A DNA stretch of 64,000 bases from Chloroflexi bacterium bin125 (GTDB lineage: Bacteria; Chloroflexota; Dehalococcoidia; Bin125): positions 1 to 64,000 of the forward strand of contig MPNM01000006.1 of NCBI GenBank assembly GCA_002239025.1. Direction: 5' to 3'. How positions within the stretch are numbered: position 1 is the first letter of the stretch; the number at the start of each line of letters is the position of its first letter. The notes under the pieces were generated by a model. The model saw nothing but the letters and a program-made list of their open reading frames with translations, was not told the origin of the DNA and searched no databases. Shown here one piece after another: positions 16,301 through 24,330 of this stretch. The translations under genes and the position numbers were made by a program.

Positions 16301-17095
16301 GTGAGTCCCGCACACATTGATCTGAACTACGAGATCGCTGGCCCGTCGGACGGGATGCCGGTGCTGTTCGTGCACGGCATCCTGACCTGTCGCGCGCACT
16401 GGCTGCTCAACCTTCCCGCCTTTCACGAGGCAGGATTTCGCAGTGTCACCGTCGACCTGTTTGGGCACGGATCCTCGCCTGCGCCCGAGGACGAGGACGC
16501 GTACCACCCAGACCGCTACGTCGACCGTTTCAGTGCGTTGCGGGAGCTCGTCGACGCGGACCGTTGGTTCGTCGTTGGTCAGTCCCTGGGCGCTGCCTTG
16601 ACGCTGAACTACGCGATGTCGCGGCCCGATGAGGTCATCGCTCACGTGGTCACGAACTCGCACTCCGCCTTCGGTGAGCCAAACCGAATTGGCAATCCCG
16701 AGGCGGCGCGAGAGCGAGCTCAAACGATGATCGACGGCGGAATCGACGCGATCATGAGACACCCGCTGAATCCGCGGCGAGCCAGAGCATTTGATGCCGA
16801 ACGTCGATTGCAGTTCGACGATGCGATGTTGCTCAGCACACCGGCCGGTATTGCTCGAACCATGCTGCACACATCGCCATACACCCCGCTGCGCCATCGG
16901 CTCCCATCGAATCCGGTGCAGACTCTGCTGGTCGCCGGCGATCGAGAAGAGGCGTTCACGCCTGCGCGCGAGTGGGTCGAGGCCAATGCTGCGAACTTTC
17001 GTGTTGAGCGAGTATCAGCGACCCACGCCGTCAACATCAGCGCCGCCGACGACTTCAATCGGATATCCATAGATTTCCTTGGTGAGTACATGTAA
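16301..17095 (+). CDS. Alpha/beta hydrolase
   Basis: This 264-residue alpha/beta hydrolase fold protein has 'VLFVHGILTCRAHW' (oxyanion His-Gly), 'VDLFGHGSSPAP', the nucleophile elbow 'VVGQSLGAALTLNYA' with the Ser near residue 91, 'LLVAGDREEAFTP' and a terminal His in 'SATHAVNIS'. The GTG start is the first in frame after an upstream gap of 47 bases. It runs with the diiron genes and may process their substrate or product, which is not known. Confidence 0.85.
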   Translation: MSPAHIDLNYEIAGPSDGMPVLFVHGILTCRAHWLLNLPAFHEAGFRSVTVDLFGHGSSPAPEDEDAYHPDRYVDRFSALRELVDADRWFVVGQSLGAALTLNYAMSRPDEVIAHVVTNSHSAFGEPNRIGNPEAARERAQTMIDGGIDAIMRHPLNPRRARAFDAERRLQFDDAMLLSTPAGIARTMLHTSPYTPLRHRLPSNPVQTLLVAGDREEAFTPAREWVEANAANFRVERVSATHAVNISAADDFNRISIDFLGEYM

Positions 17096-17122
17096 ATTAC
17101 CGATAGTTCGGGAGGCTGATGC

Positions 17123-19057
17123 GTGGAGGAAGCGGTTGATTTCACCCCTCTTCTGCTGGTGAGTGTTCTAGCAGTTGCGGTACCTTTCGTTGCTTGGCGG
17201 TTGACCGGTGGATTGGTACCGGCCGTTGTCGGCGAAGTGCTGGTCGGCATCATCTTTGGCGAGCCGCTGCTGGGCATCATCACTCGAGATAACGAGTGGC
17301 TCACATTCCTCGGCTTGTTTGGCTTCGCCTATCTCATGTTCTTGTCGGGACTTGAGATCAACCTCAGTCTGCTTGGTCAATCTCCGGGTCGTCGTTGGTA
17401 CGTGCCAGGAATCGCGCTGCGACATCCGTTGATATCGGGCACGGTGCTACTCGGTCTGGTCGTGGCGTTCACGTTCCTGGGACTGTACCTAATGAGTGTC
17501 GTTAACTTGATCAACGGCGACCAGATTCCGATGTTGTTGTTCATTCTGATCGCCACTGCGGTCGGCGTCATTGTGCCGGTGCTCAAGGATCGTCCTGACC
17601 TGGGCCGCATGGGGCAGTCGCTACTGGTCGGTGGTTTCCTGCTCGAGTTTGTAGCGATTGTCGGCGTCGGCGTGGTCGCGGCGCTGGAACGCGAGGGCAT
17701 TAGCTGGAAGATCTTCCTGATTCTCGCGGTACCCGCGGCTCTAATCGCGATGATCTGGCTCTCGCGATACGGGAGCGGCCGATTCCCGATCATTCCGCGG
17801 ACGATGCACGAGCTTGCTCAGACTTCGGCCCAGTTGAAGATTCGCGCGTCGCTAGCGCTGTTGGTAATCTTCGTCGCTCTGTCGCAGGTTGCAGGCACAG
17901 AAATGGTGCTCGGAGCCTTTGTCGCCGGACTGGCGGTGACGGTGGTGTCGCCGCGACATGGCTCTTCGTTGCGAGGCAAGCTTGAAGCGTTGGGCTATGG
18001 CTTCTTTGTGCCCATCTTCTTCATCCACGCGGGTGCGACTCTCGACCTCGCGGCGGTGTTCGATTCTGCGGATTCGTTGATCCTGGTTCCGGCGCTGCTG
18101 CTCGTCGCATTCGGAGCCAAGCTGGTTCCTTCACTCATGGGATTGGTTCCGGCATGGGGCTTGCGTCCAGGACTGGCAGGTGGATCGCTGCTGAGCGCGA
18201 ACCTGTCGCTTGTCCTGGCGGCGGGCGCTATCGCTGCTGATCTCGGAGTGATCGGCGAAGGTCTACATGGCGCGTTGTTGCTGATGGCATTGCTTACCAC
18301 CGTGTTGGCGCCGTTGATGTTCTCGACAATCGCCGGTCGAGCGCCGCCCCAAGACGACGGACACACCCTCATCGTCGGTGGCGGCGAGCTGGCCAAGACT
18401 CTGGCCGAACGTCTGATGGCGGCAGGACGGCGCGTGATCGTCTTGGATCGCGATCCAAACGCGGCGGCACGCTGGGGACCGCTCGGCGTTGAGAGTGTGG
18501 TCGGCGATCCGTCAGATGCGTTGACATTGATCAGCGTGCGCCTGTTGCAGACGGACGTAGCCGTGATCGTGGACTTTGACCATTCCGGACAGGTTGCCGA
18601 CTACACCAAGTCGATGCGGCGCATTCATCCCACACTTCGCGTCGTGACCTGGGTCTCGGAGCCCGACGATCAGTTTGAACACCTCGATGTCGAGGCCTAT
18701 CTGTTGTCCGATGTGACGGCGCTGGCGCTCGAGGAAGCCGTGCTGCGGCCGGCGCTCCATGCGGCGCGCAGCGATCCCGATTCGGGACTGGTCGAGGTCT
18801 CAATGCTGAATGTGGACCTGAATGGGCGGACCCTGAGCGAGATTGATTTCGAGGGTGACGTACGCGTGTTAGTGGTCATGCGAGAGGGCGAACCGACCGT
18901 CGCGGCGGGTGATACGACGCTCTTCCTGCACGATCGGATCACCCTTGCGGGCGACCCGTCGGCGGTCGCCCTGATGAGCAGCCGATTACAGCAGCGAGGC
19001 AGGCACCGCTGGTTGATCGATGTGCGCACGAGTCGCCGGTTTGACCGGGAGATCTAG
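17123..19057 (+). CDS. CPA2-type cation/proton antiporter with TrkA-N and TrkA-C domains (Kef-like)
   Basis: The first ~400 residues are a 12-helix Na+/H+ exchanger-type membrane domain ('VGEVLVGIIFGEPLLG', 'SLALLVIFVALSQVAGTEMVLGAFVAGLAV'). A RCK/TrkA-N Rossmann domain follows from about 415 ('HTLIVGGGELAKTLAERLM', then 'VIVLDRDPNAAARWG'), and a TrkA-C domain from about 560 ('VEVSMLNVDLNGRTLSEIDF'). This 644-residue layout is that of glutathione- or nucleotide-gated K+/H+ antiporters. The start is GTG. The gating ligand is unknown. Confidence 0.9.
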   Translation: MEEAVDFTPLLLVSVLAVAVPFVAWRLTGGLVPAVVGEVLVGIIFGEPLLGIITRDNEWLTFLGLFGFAYLMFLSGLEINLSLLGQSPGRRWYVPGIALRHPLISGTVLLGLVVAFTFLGLYLMSVVNLINGDQIPMLLFILIATAVGVIVPVLKDRPDLGRMGQSLLVGGFLLEFVAIVGVGVVAALEREGISWKIFLILAVPAALIAMIWLSRYGSGRFPIIPRTMHELAQTSAQLKIRASLALLVIFVALSQVAGTEMVLGAFVAGLAVTVVSPRHGSSLRGKLEALGYGFFVPIFFIHAGATLDLAAVFDSADSLILVPALLLVAFGAKLVPSLMGLVPAWGLRPGLAGGSLLSANLSLVLAAGAIAADLGVIGEGLHGALLLMALLTTVLAPLMFSTIAGRAPPQDDGHTLIVGGGELAKTLAERLMAAGRRVIVLDRDPNAAARWGPLGVESVVGDPSDALTLISVRLLQTDVAVIVDFDHSGQVADYTKSMRRIHPTLRVVTWVSEPDDQFEHLDVEAYLLSDVTALALEEAVLRPALHAARSDPDSGLVEVSMLNVDLNGRTLSEIDFEGDVRVLVVMREGEPTVAAGDTTLFLHDRITLAGDPSAVALMSSRLQQRGRHRWLIDVRTSRRFDREI

Positions 19058-19059
19058 GC

Positions 19060-19090
19060 AGGGTGATTGCAAGGTGATTGCGGGGTGATG
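19060..19090. repeat. Short direct repeat, GGTGATT units
   Basis: Three imperfect 11-base units, each carrying GGTGATT or GGTGATG, follow the antiporter stop codon in the 57-base gap before the convergent CcdA gene. No hairpin or T-run is seen. Confidence 0.4.
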
Positions 19091-19114
19091 AGTCGGAGCG
19101 GCTAGCCAGGGGGA

Positions 19115-19957
19115 CTAGGCGGAACGGATGGTGTGCTCGGAGCCGATCCCGGCGAGATGACCGAGATAGATCGGGACGAGCGGCAAGACACATGGGCTAA
19201 TGAAGCTGACGAATCCACCCGCGAATGCGATCGCAGCTGAGCCAGCGTTGAGGTCGAGCATCTCCGTTGATGAGCCGTCAGAACCGGCCAGTACATCAAC
19301 ACCGAAGCTGCCCAACGCTTCATTGAGCACCACGACGCGGTCAAGGGCGATCAGCATCCCGACAAAGACCAGTAGCACACCGGAGACGACGCCGATTAGC
19401 GGCATCCAGCGATTCAGCTTACGCAGGAACTGGGTCGACGCGCCAAAGGTCGCGCCCACAATCAGGAAGGGGATGCCGAGTCCGGCGGCGTAACAGATCA
19501 GCAGGATGATCGCCTGGAAGAGTGAGGCGGAATCGAGCGCCAGGACGAGGATGCCAGCCAGAATCGGCCCGACGCACGGTGTCCAACCGACCGAGAATGC
19601 CACACCGACGACGACTGATCGTCCGTAGTCTGCAGCGGCACGGGTGCGGGACACTTCGCCCTCAGGCGCAGCGGTTGATGGTCCGCCAGATCCGCCAGGT
19701 CCGCCGACCTGGAAACTGCGGTACAGCAGCGGGATCGTGATCACCTCTGCGAGGTGCAGCCCGAGAATCACCAGCAGAACGCCAGCGACACGCTGGAACC
19801 AGATCAGTTCGTCCTGGAAGGCGGAGCCGAGTGCTCCCAGCAACGCCCCGAGCGCGACAAAAACGACGCTGAATCCGAGCACAAATGACGCGGCGTGCAG
19901 AAACACGACTCGTCGTGCAGTGGTCTGTCCGCCAACGGCCCCAGTTGCGATCGCCAT
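19115..19957 (-). CDS. ccdA: CcdA-family thiol-electron transporter, circularly permuted
   Basis: CcdA carries electrons across the membrane through two Cys residues to support cytochrome c maturation. Normal CcdA starts with the 'SPCVLPLVP' helix and has the 'GWTPCVGP' helix in its second half. Here the 280-residue protein begins with what is usually the second helix ('FLHAASFVLGFSVVFVALG'), has GWTPC near residue 121, and ends with 'FAGGFVSFISPCVLPLVPIY' as the sixth helix. An in-frame TAG lies four codons before the ATG, so no N-terminal helix is missed. Both Cys are kept. It converges on the antiporter near the cytochrome-c fusion gene. Confidence 0.85.
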   Translation of the reverse strand: MAIATGAVGGQTTARRVVFLHAASFVLGFSVVFVALGALLGALGSAFQDELIWFQRVAGVLLVILGLHLAEVITIPLLYRSFQVGGPGGSGGPSTAAPEGEVSRTRAAADYGRSVVVGVAFSVGWTPCVGPILAGILVLALDSASLFQAIILLICYAAGLGIPFLIVGATFGASTQFLRKLNRWMPLIGVVSGVLLVFVGMLIALDRVVVLNEALGSFGVDVLAGSDGSSTEMLDLNAGSAAIAFAGGFVSFISPCVLPLVPIYLGHLAGIGSEHTIRSA

Positions 19958-20002
19958 ACGGTCAGTCTACGCCAAACATGGGATGACTGAGCATTTCGGG
20001 GA

Positions 20003-20881
20003 CTAGTGTGAAACTCCCGCGTCCTCTTCTGCGGATAGCAGTGTCGCCATCACGGACTTCATGCCGTGGCCACGGTTCTTGGCCCGATTCAACGTGTCAC
20101 TGGAAGCCGAGGCAATGGGCGAAGGAATGCCGGATTCGCGAGCGACCTGGACTGCCAGGGAGACATCCTTGGCCGCCCATTTGAGGAAGAATGATGCGTC
20201 GTCGAAGTTGCGCTCCAGCAGAGTCGGCACGTTGTGGACGTAGTGCTGTGCCGAGGCGACGCTCATGACCTCGTAGGCTCGTTCGGCTTCGAGTCCGGCA
20301 GCCTCAGCGATAACCAGCGCTTCGATCACCACTTGGATCGAAGAGATGCTGACCATGTTGTTGACAATCTTGGTCAGCGCGCCCATGCCCGAGTCGCCCA
20401 TATGAAACACATTGTTGCCGATGCACTCGAGCACAGGCTTGTACTTCTCAAAGGCGGCCTTGTCTCCACCGACCATGACCGCGAGCGTCGCGTCGATTGC
20501 GCCCTGGACGCCGTTTGAAACTGGTGAGTCGAGGAACGTGACGCCTTGCTCGGCGGCTCGCTCGGCGAGCAGTTTGACGGTCGAGGGCAGATTGGTGGAG
20601 AGGTCGAAGCAGACCATTCCCGGTTCTGCGCCCTCCAACAAGCCGTCGACACCGCGCAAGACGCTCGAGACCTCTGGCGGACCCGGCAGCGATAGCAGCG
20701 TGACTTCGGTCTGTGCGGCGACTTCGGCGGGAGAATCTGCCCAGGTCGCACCGAGTTCGATCAGGTTGGCCGCCTGTTCCTCGACCAGGTCATTGACCAC
20801 GACCCGGTGTCCACCCTTGATCACGTTCGCGCACATGGGGTTGCCGATATTGCCTACGCCGATGAAGCCAACGTCCGACAT
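20003..20881 (-). CDS. 3-hydroxyisobutyrate dehydrogenase-family NAD(P)-dependent oxidoreductase
   Basis: This 292-residue protein has the beta-hydroxyacid dehydrogenase signature: N-terminal 'GFIGVGNIGNPMCANVIKGG', 'LLSLPGPPEVSSVL', the substrate-binding 'FLDSPVSNGVQGAIDATLAVMVGG' and the catalytic Lys in 'MGALTKIVNNMVS'. These enzymes oxidise short beta-hydroxyacids such as 3-hydroxyisobutyrate, or reduce semialdehydes. The exact substrate is undecided. Confidence 0.9.
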   Translation of the reverse strand: MSDVGFIGVGNIGNPMCANVIKGGHRVVVNDLVEEQAANLIELGATWADSPAEVAAQTEVTLLSLPGPPEVSSVLRGVDGLLEGAEPGMVCFDLSTNLPSTVKLLAERAAEQGVTFLDSPVSNGVQGAIDATLAVMVGGDKAAFEKYKPVLECIGNNVFHMGDSGMGALTKIVNNMVSISSIQVVIEALVIAEAAGLEAERAYEVMSVASAQHYVHNVPTLLERNFDDASFFLKWAAKDVSLAVQVARESGIPSPIASASSDTLNRAKNRGHGMKSVMATLLSAEEDAGVSH

Positions 20882-20937
20882 AGAGTGTTCCTCTCAGATA
20901 GTCGCGGTTGGGTTGGAGTTGCAGGGTAAACGCCGTG

Positions 20938-21360
20938 TCAGGCGTGGCGGTTGCGGTAATGGCGGTCGTCGGGCATGGGCAAGTCGGACGGCAGTGTCCG
21001 ATGGGCATCGTCGAGGAGGGCAAGGAGCTCACGAGTTCCTTCGAGTTTGTCGGTCAGTCCATCAAGCAACATACGATCTTCATAGAAATTCTGGTGCGCG
21101 TCATTGGCCGATCCGAAGAGATCCACAATGCGCCGATTGCCGGTCTGCCTTCGCAGATACTGGATGATTGACCATCCGTCTGTGTGGCTCGTGTTGGGCC
21201 AGTTGCGCTCAGCGGCGATTTGCTTGACTCGATGCGCGGCAGCTCCCCAGATCTTTTCCGAGGCTTGCAGCCGGTCGCCCTGCTCGATCATCTCGGCCGC
21301 ATGGTCCAGCATGCGCTGGCTGTGGACCGCGTGACTTTCGATCGGCTCCGTCGTGGTCAT
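20938..21360 (-). CDS. PaREP1-like helical protein
   Basis: This 140-residue helical protein contains 'AAEMIEQGDRLQASEKIWGAAAH' (a patterned stretch; the key block is Q-A-S-E-K-x-W-G-A), typical of the PaREP1 family and the broader HEPN-like helical fold. The ATG at 21360 is used because a longer frame would overlap the divergent CaiB gene. Function is unknown. It follows no clear toxin partner. Confidence 0.65.
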   Translation of the reverse strand: MTTTEPIESHAVHSQRMLDHAAEMIEQGDRLQASEKIWGAAAHRVKQIAAERNWPNTSHTDGWSIIQYLRRQTGNRRIVDLFGSANDAHQNFYEDRMLLDGLTDKLEGTRELLALLDDAHRTLPSDLPMPDDRHYRNRHA

Positions 21361-21437
21361 GCTGTTGCTCCAGCTCTCAGTAGCCACCACAATACGAGAT
21401 TTCCGGCTCTGGAGGATGTCGGGGGTATCCTGCCTCG

Positions 21438-22646
21438 GTGAGCGAGCGAGTTCCTGAAGCAGCAACAGCGGCACGGACCCTGGACGGCGTCCGCGTGCTG
21501 GAGTTGTCGGAAACAGCGGCAGGAGCATATTGCGGACGATTACTAGCCGGACTCGGCGCTCAAGTCACGATGATCGAGCCACCTGGAGGGTCGCCGCTCC
21601 GACGTCGAGGGCCGTTTCGAGACGATATGCCCGACATGGAGGGCGGAGCGACACACCTGCACTTGAATCGGCGGAAGGGTTCATTGCGAATCGACCTGCG
21701 CACGTCGGCTGGTCGTCGTCTGCTTGATGCGAGTTTGGGTGAGGTTGATGTGGTTGTTGTCGAGGTGGATCGACGGCGGTGGGATGACTTCGGAATCAAT
21801 CCGGACGCGCTCCGCGCCCAGCAGCCCGACCTGCTTGTCTGCTCGATTACTCCGTACGGGATTGGCGGACCCAAGGCGGAATGGCTCGGTTCGGAGCTGA
21901 CGCTCTACGCCTCGGGGGGATACCTGCGGATTGGCGGCGAGCCCGATCGTGAGCCGGTGAAGGCGTGGGGCGAGCAGGGTCATCGGCAAGCCGGACTGCA
22001 CACGGCACTGGGCATCGTCTCGGCCCTGTATGCCGATTCCGGCGGACAACAGATAGACACAGCAATCTATGAGGCGCTCGCGTTTCTGCTCGGCGGCGGC
22101 TATCAACACGCCTGGTTTTCCGATTCCGAACCGAAGCGGAATGGCGCTCGCCTGGTGGGATTTGGTCCTGGACACCTGTATCCATCGACCATCCGGCCCT
22201 GCGCCGACGGCTGGGTCCACGCGCATTGCAACAATCGCTATCCCGAAGCCATGGCGGTGTTGTTTGATGAGCCCCGTCTGGCCGCTCCGGACCTGCTGGC
22301 CGAGCTGATGGGCAGAGCAGACGAAGTAGACGAACTGATGGCCCCAGTGCTCATGCGGACTCCACGCCGCGAGGTCGTGAAGCGCGCGCAGGAATTGCGG
22401 ATTCCCTTCACAGAAGTGCTGGCCCCGTCGGAGGTGATGGCCGACGCCGATGGCCATCATGCCTCACGAGACTTCTGGCAGGCGACTGGGCATCCTCGAG
22501 GCGGCGAGTACCAGGCATCGGGTCCGGCGGTACGGTTTGGCAAGACGAAGTGGGTTGATGGCACAGCGCCGCTGCTGGGTCAGGACAACGACCGGCTTGG
22601 GTCACCCGAGGATCGGGTTCGATGGAGGCGCGCTGGTGTTGCCTGA
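21438..22646 (+). CDS. CaiB/BaiF class III CoA-transferase paralog, catalytic Asp replaced by His
   Basis: This 402-residue protein has the family fold ('LDGVRVLELSETAAGAYCGRLLAGLGAQV', 'NRRKGSLRIDLRTSAGRRLL', 'SITPYGIGGP'; key elements are the N-terminal Gly-Val-Arg-Val strand and the Arg-Lys-Gly-Ser loop). Family members form a glutamyl/aspartyl-CoA thioester on a conserved Asp in 'D..AGL'; the matching segment here is 'GHRQAGLHTALG', with His182 at the Asp position. The GTG start is at 21438. It overlaps the next CaiB gene by 11 bases, so the two probably form a heteromer in which this subunit is non-catalytic. Confidence 0.85.
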   Translation: MSERVPEAATAARTLDGVRVLELSETAAGAYCGRLLAGLGAQVTMIEPPGGSPLRRRGPFRDDMPDMEGGATHLHLNRRKGSLRIDLRTSAGRRLLDASLGEVDVVVVEVDRRRWDDFGINPDALRAQQPDLLVCSITPYGIGGPKAEWLGSELTLYASGGYLRIGGEPDREPVKAWGEQGHRQAGLHTALGIVSALYADSGGQQIDTAIYEALAFLLGGGYQHAWFSDSEPKRNGARLVGFGPGHLYPSTIRPCADGWVHAHCNNRYPEAMAVLFDEPRLAAPDLLAELMGRADEVDELMAPVLMRTPRREVVKRAQELRIPFTEVLAPSEVMADADGHHASRDFWQATGHPRGGEYQASGPAVRFGKTKWVDGTAPLLGQDNDRLGSPEDRVRWRRAGVA

Positions 22647-23922
22647 GCCTCGGTTGGCGCCGTATCCGGACTCACCCTGCCGTCCACTCAGCGGGATTCG
22701 CGTTCTTGACCTGACGACCGCTGTCGCTGGTCCGGTTGCGGCGATCTTGCTGGGAGCGTTGGGTGCTGAAGTGCTCCGAATCGAGACCCCCTGGGCTCGA
22801 CCGCGAACGCCTGCCACTTCGCAGCCCTATCGCGGTCATGGACCTGACGAACCGTGGAACCGCGACGCCCGTGCGAACGAACTGGCGATCAACAAGCGCT
22901 CGGTCGCATTGAACCTGACGACTACGGCGGGGCGAGAGACATTCCTCGATCTGGTCGAGTGCTCGGACGTTGTGCTGGAGAACTACTCGCCGCGGGTCAT
23001 GGGCAACTTCGGCCTTGAATGGGAAGCTCTGAGCCAGCGGAATCCGAACATCATCTATGTGGCGATGCCGGCGTTCGGGAAGTCGGGTCCCTGGCGCGAT
23101 CGCATTTCCTATGGGCCCGGTATTGACGCGATGAGTGGGATGTCCTGGCTGACCGGCTATGCCGATGGCTCGCCTCTCAAGCCGGGCAACTTCTACTGCG
23201 ACCAGAACGCCGGCCTGCACGCGGCGCTGTCGACCGTGGCTGCGATCATGGCGCGCTGTCGAGTAGGTGGACAGACGGTCGAGTTGGCGATGTTGGAAGG
23301 CGAGTTGCAACTCATTGGCGAGGCAATGGTCGGTCAGCAGCTTTCCGGCCGAGAGCCCACGCGGATTGGCAACGAACATACGTCAGCCGCTCCGCATGGT
23401 GTATATCCTGCGCAGCCGGTTCTGGGCGATTCCGACTCGTGGATCGCCATTGCTTGTCGTGACGATTCCGAGTGGGAGGCGCTGCTCAGCATCTGGAAAA
23501 ACGAAGCTGTGTCGTGCGATCGCCGGTTCGCAACAGGTCTGCGCCGCTGGCGACACCGATATGAGTTGGATGTTTTGCTTCGGGCCTGGACAACGAAATG
23601 GAATCCGGTTGAACTGTCCGAGTGTCTTCAGCAAGCAGGAGTGCCAGCTTCACCGGTGATGGGAGCGCGAACGCTGCTGCGCGACGAGCAGGTGCAATCA
23701 CGGCACTCAGTTGGCGGGCTTGAACATCCGCAGGTCGGACTATCTCCGGCGCCCCAGGCTGCGTTTCGATTGTCAGAGACTCCGACGCCGCCCAAGAACG
23801 CTGCGCCGTTGTTTGCGGCCGATACGGTTCCCGTGTTGCGGGAGATCTTGGGATACTCCGAAGAGCGGATCGCTGAACTGATCACATCAGGAGCGGCCAG
23901 TGATCGATTGCGTCCGCGCTAG
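22636..23922 (+). CDS. CaiB/BaiF class III CoA-transferase, catalytic Asp present
   Basis: This 428-residue CoA-transferase has 'LSGIRVLDLTTAVAGPVAA', 'NKRSVALNLTT', 'VVLENYSPRVMGNFGL' and 'FYCDQNAGLHAALS' with Asp189 at the position of the catalytic aspartate. The GTG at 22636 is the likely start, giving an 11-base overlap with the upstream paralog; a TTG follows immediately. Such enzymes move CoA between carboxylic acids before beta-oxidation-like steps. Chloroflexus succinyl-CoA:malate CoA-transferase is also built from two related subunits, but the substrate here is unknown. Confidence 0.88.
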   Translation: MLPEPRLAPYPDSPCRPLSGIRVLDLTTAVAGPVAAILLGALGAEVLRIETPWARPRTPATSQPYRGHGPDEPWNRDARANELAINKRSVALNLTTTAGRETFLDLVECSDVVLENYSPRVMGNFGLEWEALSQRNPNIIYVAMPAFGKSGPWRDRISYGPGIDAMSGMSWLTGYADGSPLKPGNFYCDQNAGLHAALSTVAAIMARCRVGGQTVELAMLEGELQLIGEAMVGQQLSGREPTRIGNEHTSAAPHGVYPAQPVLGDSDSWIAIACRDDSEWEALLSIWKNEAVSCDRRFATGLRRWRHRYELDVLLRAWTTKWNPVELSECLQQAGVPASPVMGARTLLRDEQVQSRHSVGGLEHPQVGLSPAPQAAFRLSETPTPPKNAAPLFAADTVPVLREILGYSEERIAELITSGAASDRLRPR

Positions 23923-23943
23923 CGGACTTGAGAGGAAGGGTTG

Positions 23944-24318
23944 ATGCCGATTCGAAAGCCCTGGATTCAGCCAAGCGAAGAGTCGATTCGCGCGATTCCC
24001 GCCGTCGTCGGCGTCTATGAAATCGCGGATGCCGAGGGCAACTTGCTCTACATCGGACAGGCTGGTGGTCGCGAGCCGTTCGGCCTGCGCACGAGGATGG
24101 CGTTGCATTTCGGCGGTGATGATCCTAATCCCGTGCTCCGAGCACGAGCTTCGCAGTTTCGCTGGGAGGCGAATCAGCAATACACGACGAAGCGACTCGA
24201 GATGTTAATGCAGTTCCAGCGCGACGAAGGCGCTGAATGGCCGCCTGCCCATCCGGCGGGAGACTGGCGAGACACGCCGGAACTTGGTCGGCTACGCCGA
24301 TCGCAACAGATCGGTTGA
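23944..24318 (+). CDS. Stand-alone GIY-YIG-like domain protein
   Basis: This 124-residue protein has 'VVGVYEIADAEGNLLYIGQA' at residues 21-40, a GIY-YIG signature (GVYEI and LYIGQ), followed by an Arg-containing helix ('LRTRMALHFGG'). GIY-YIG domains are nucleases in UvrC, Slx1 and homing endonucleases. Here it stands alone within an acyl-CoA gene row, 12 bases before the acyl-CoA dehydrogenase start. The Glu expected late in the domain is not obvious. Its role is unknown. Confidence 0.65.
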   Translation: MPIRKPWIQPSEESIRAIPAVVGVYEIADAEGNLLYIGQAGGREPFGLRTRMALHFGGDDPNPVLRARASQFRWEANQQYTTKRLEMLMQFQRDEGAEWPPAHPAGDWRDTPELGRLRRSQQIG

Positions 24319-24330
24319 GGGAGGAATCCG

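Noticed and set aside
15267-16313. Minus-strand 348-codon frame opposite the degenerate diiron gene
   Set aside because: The plus-strand frame aligns gaplessly to its paralog, so the antisense one is a shadow.
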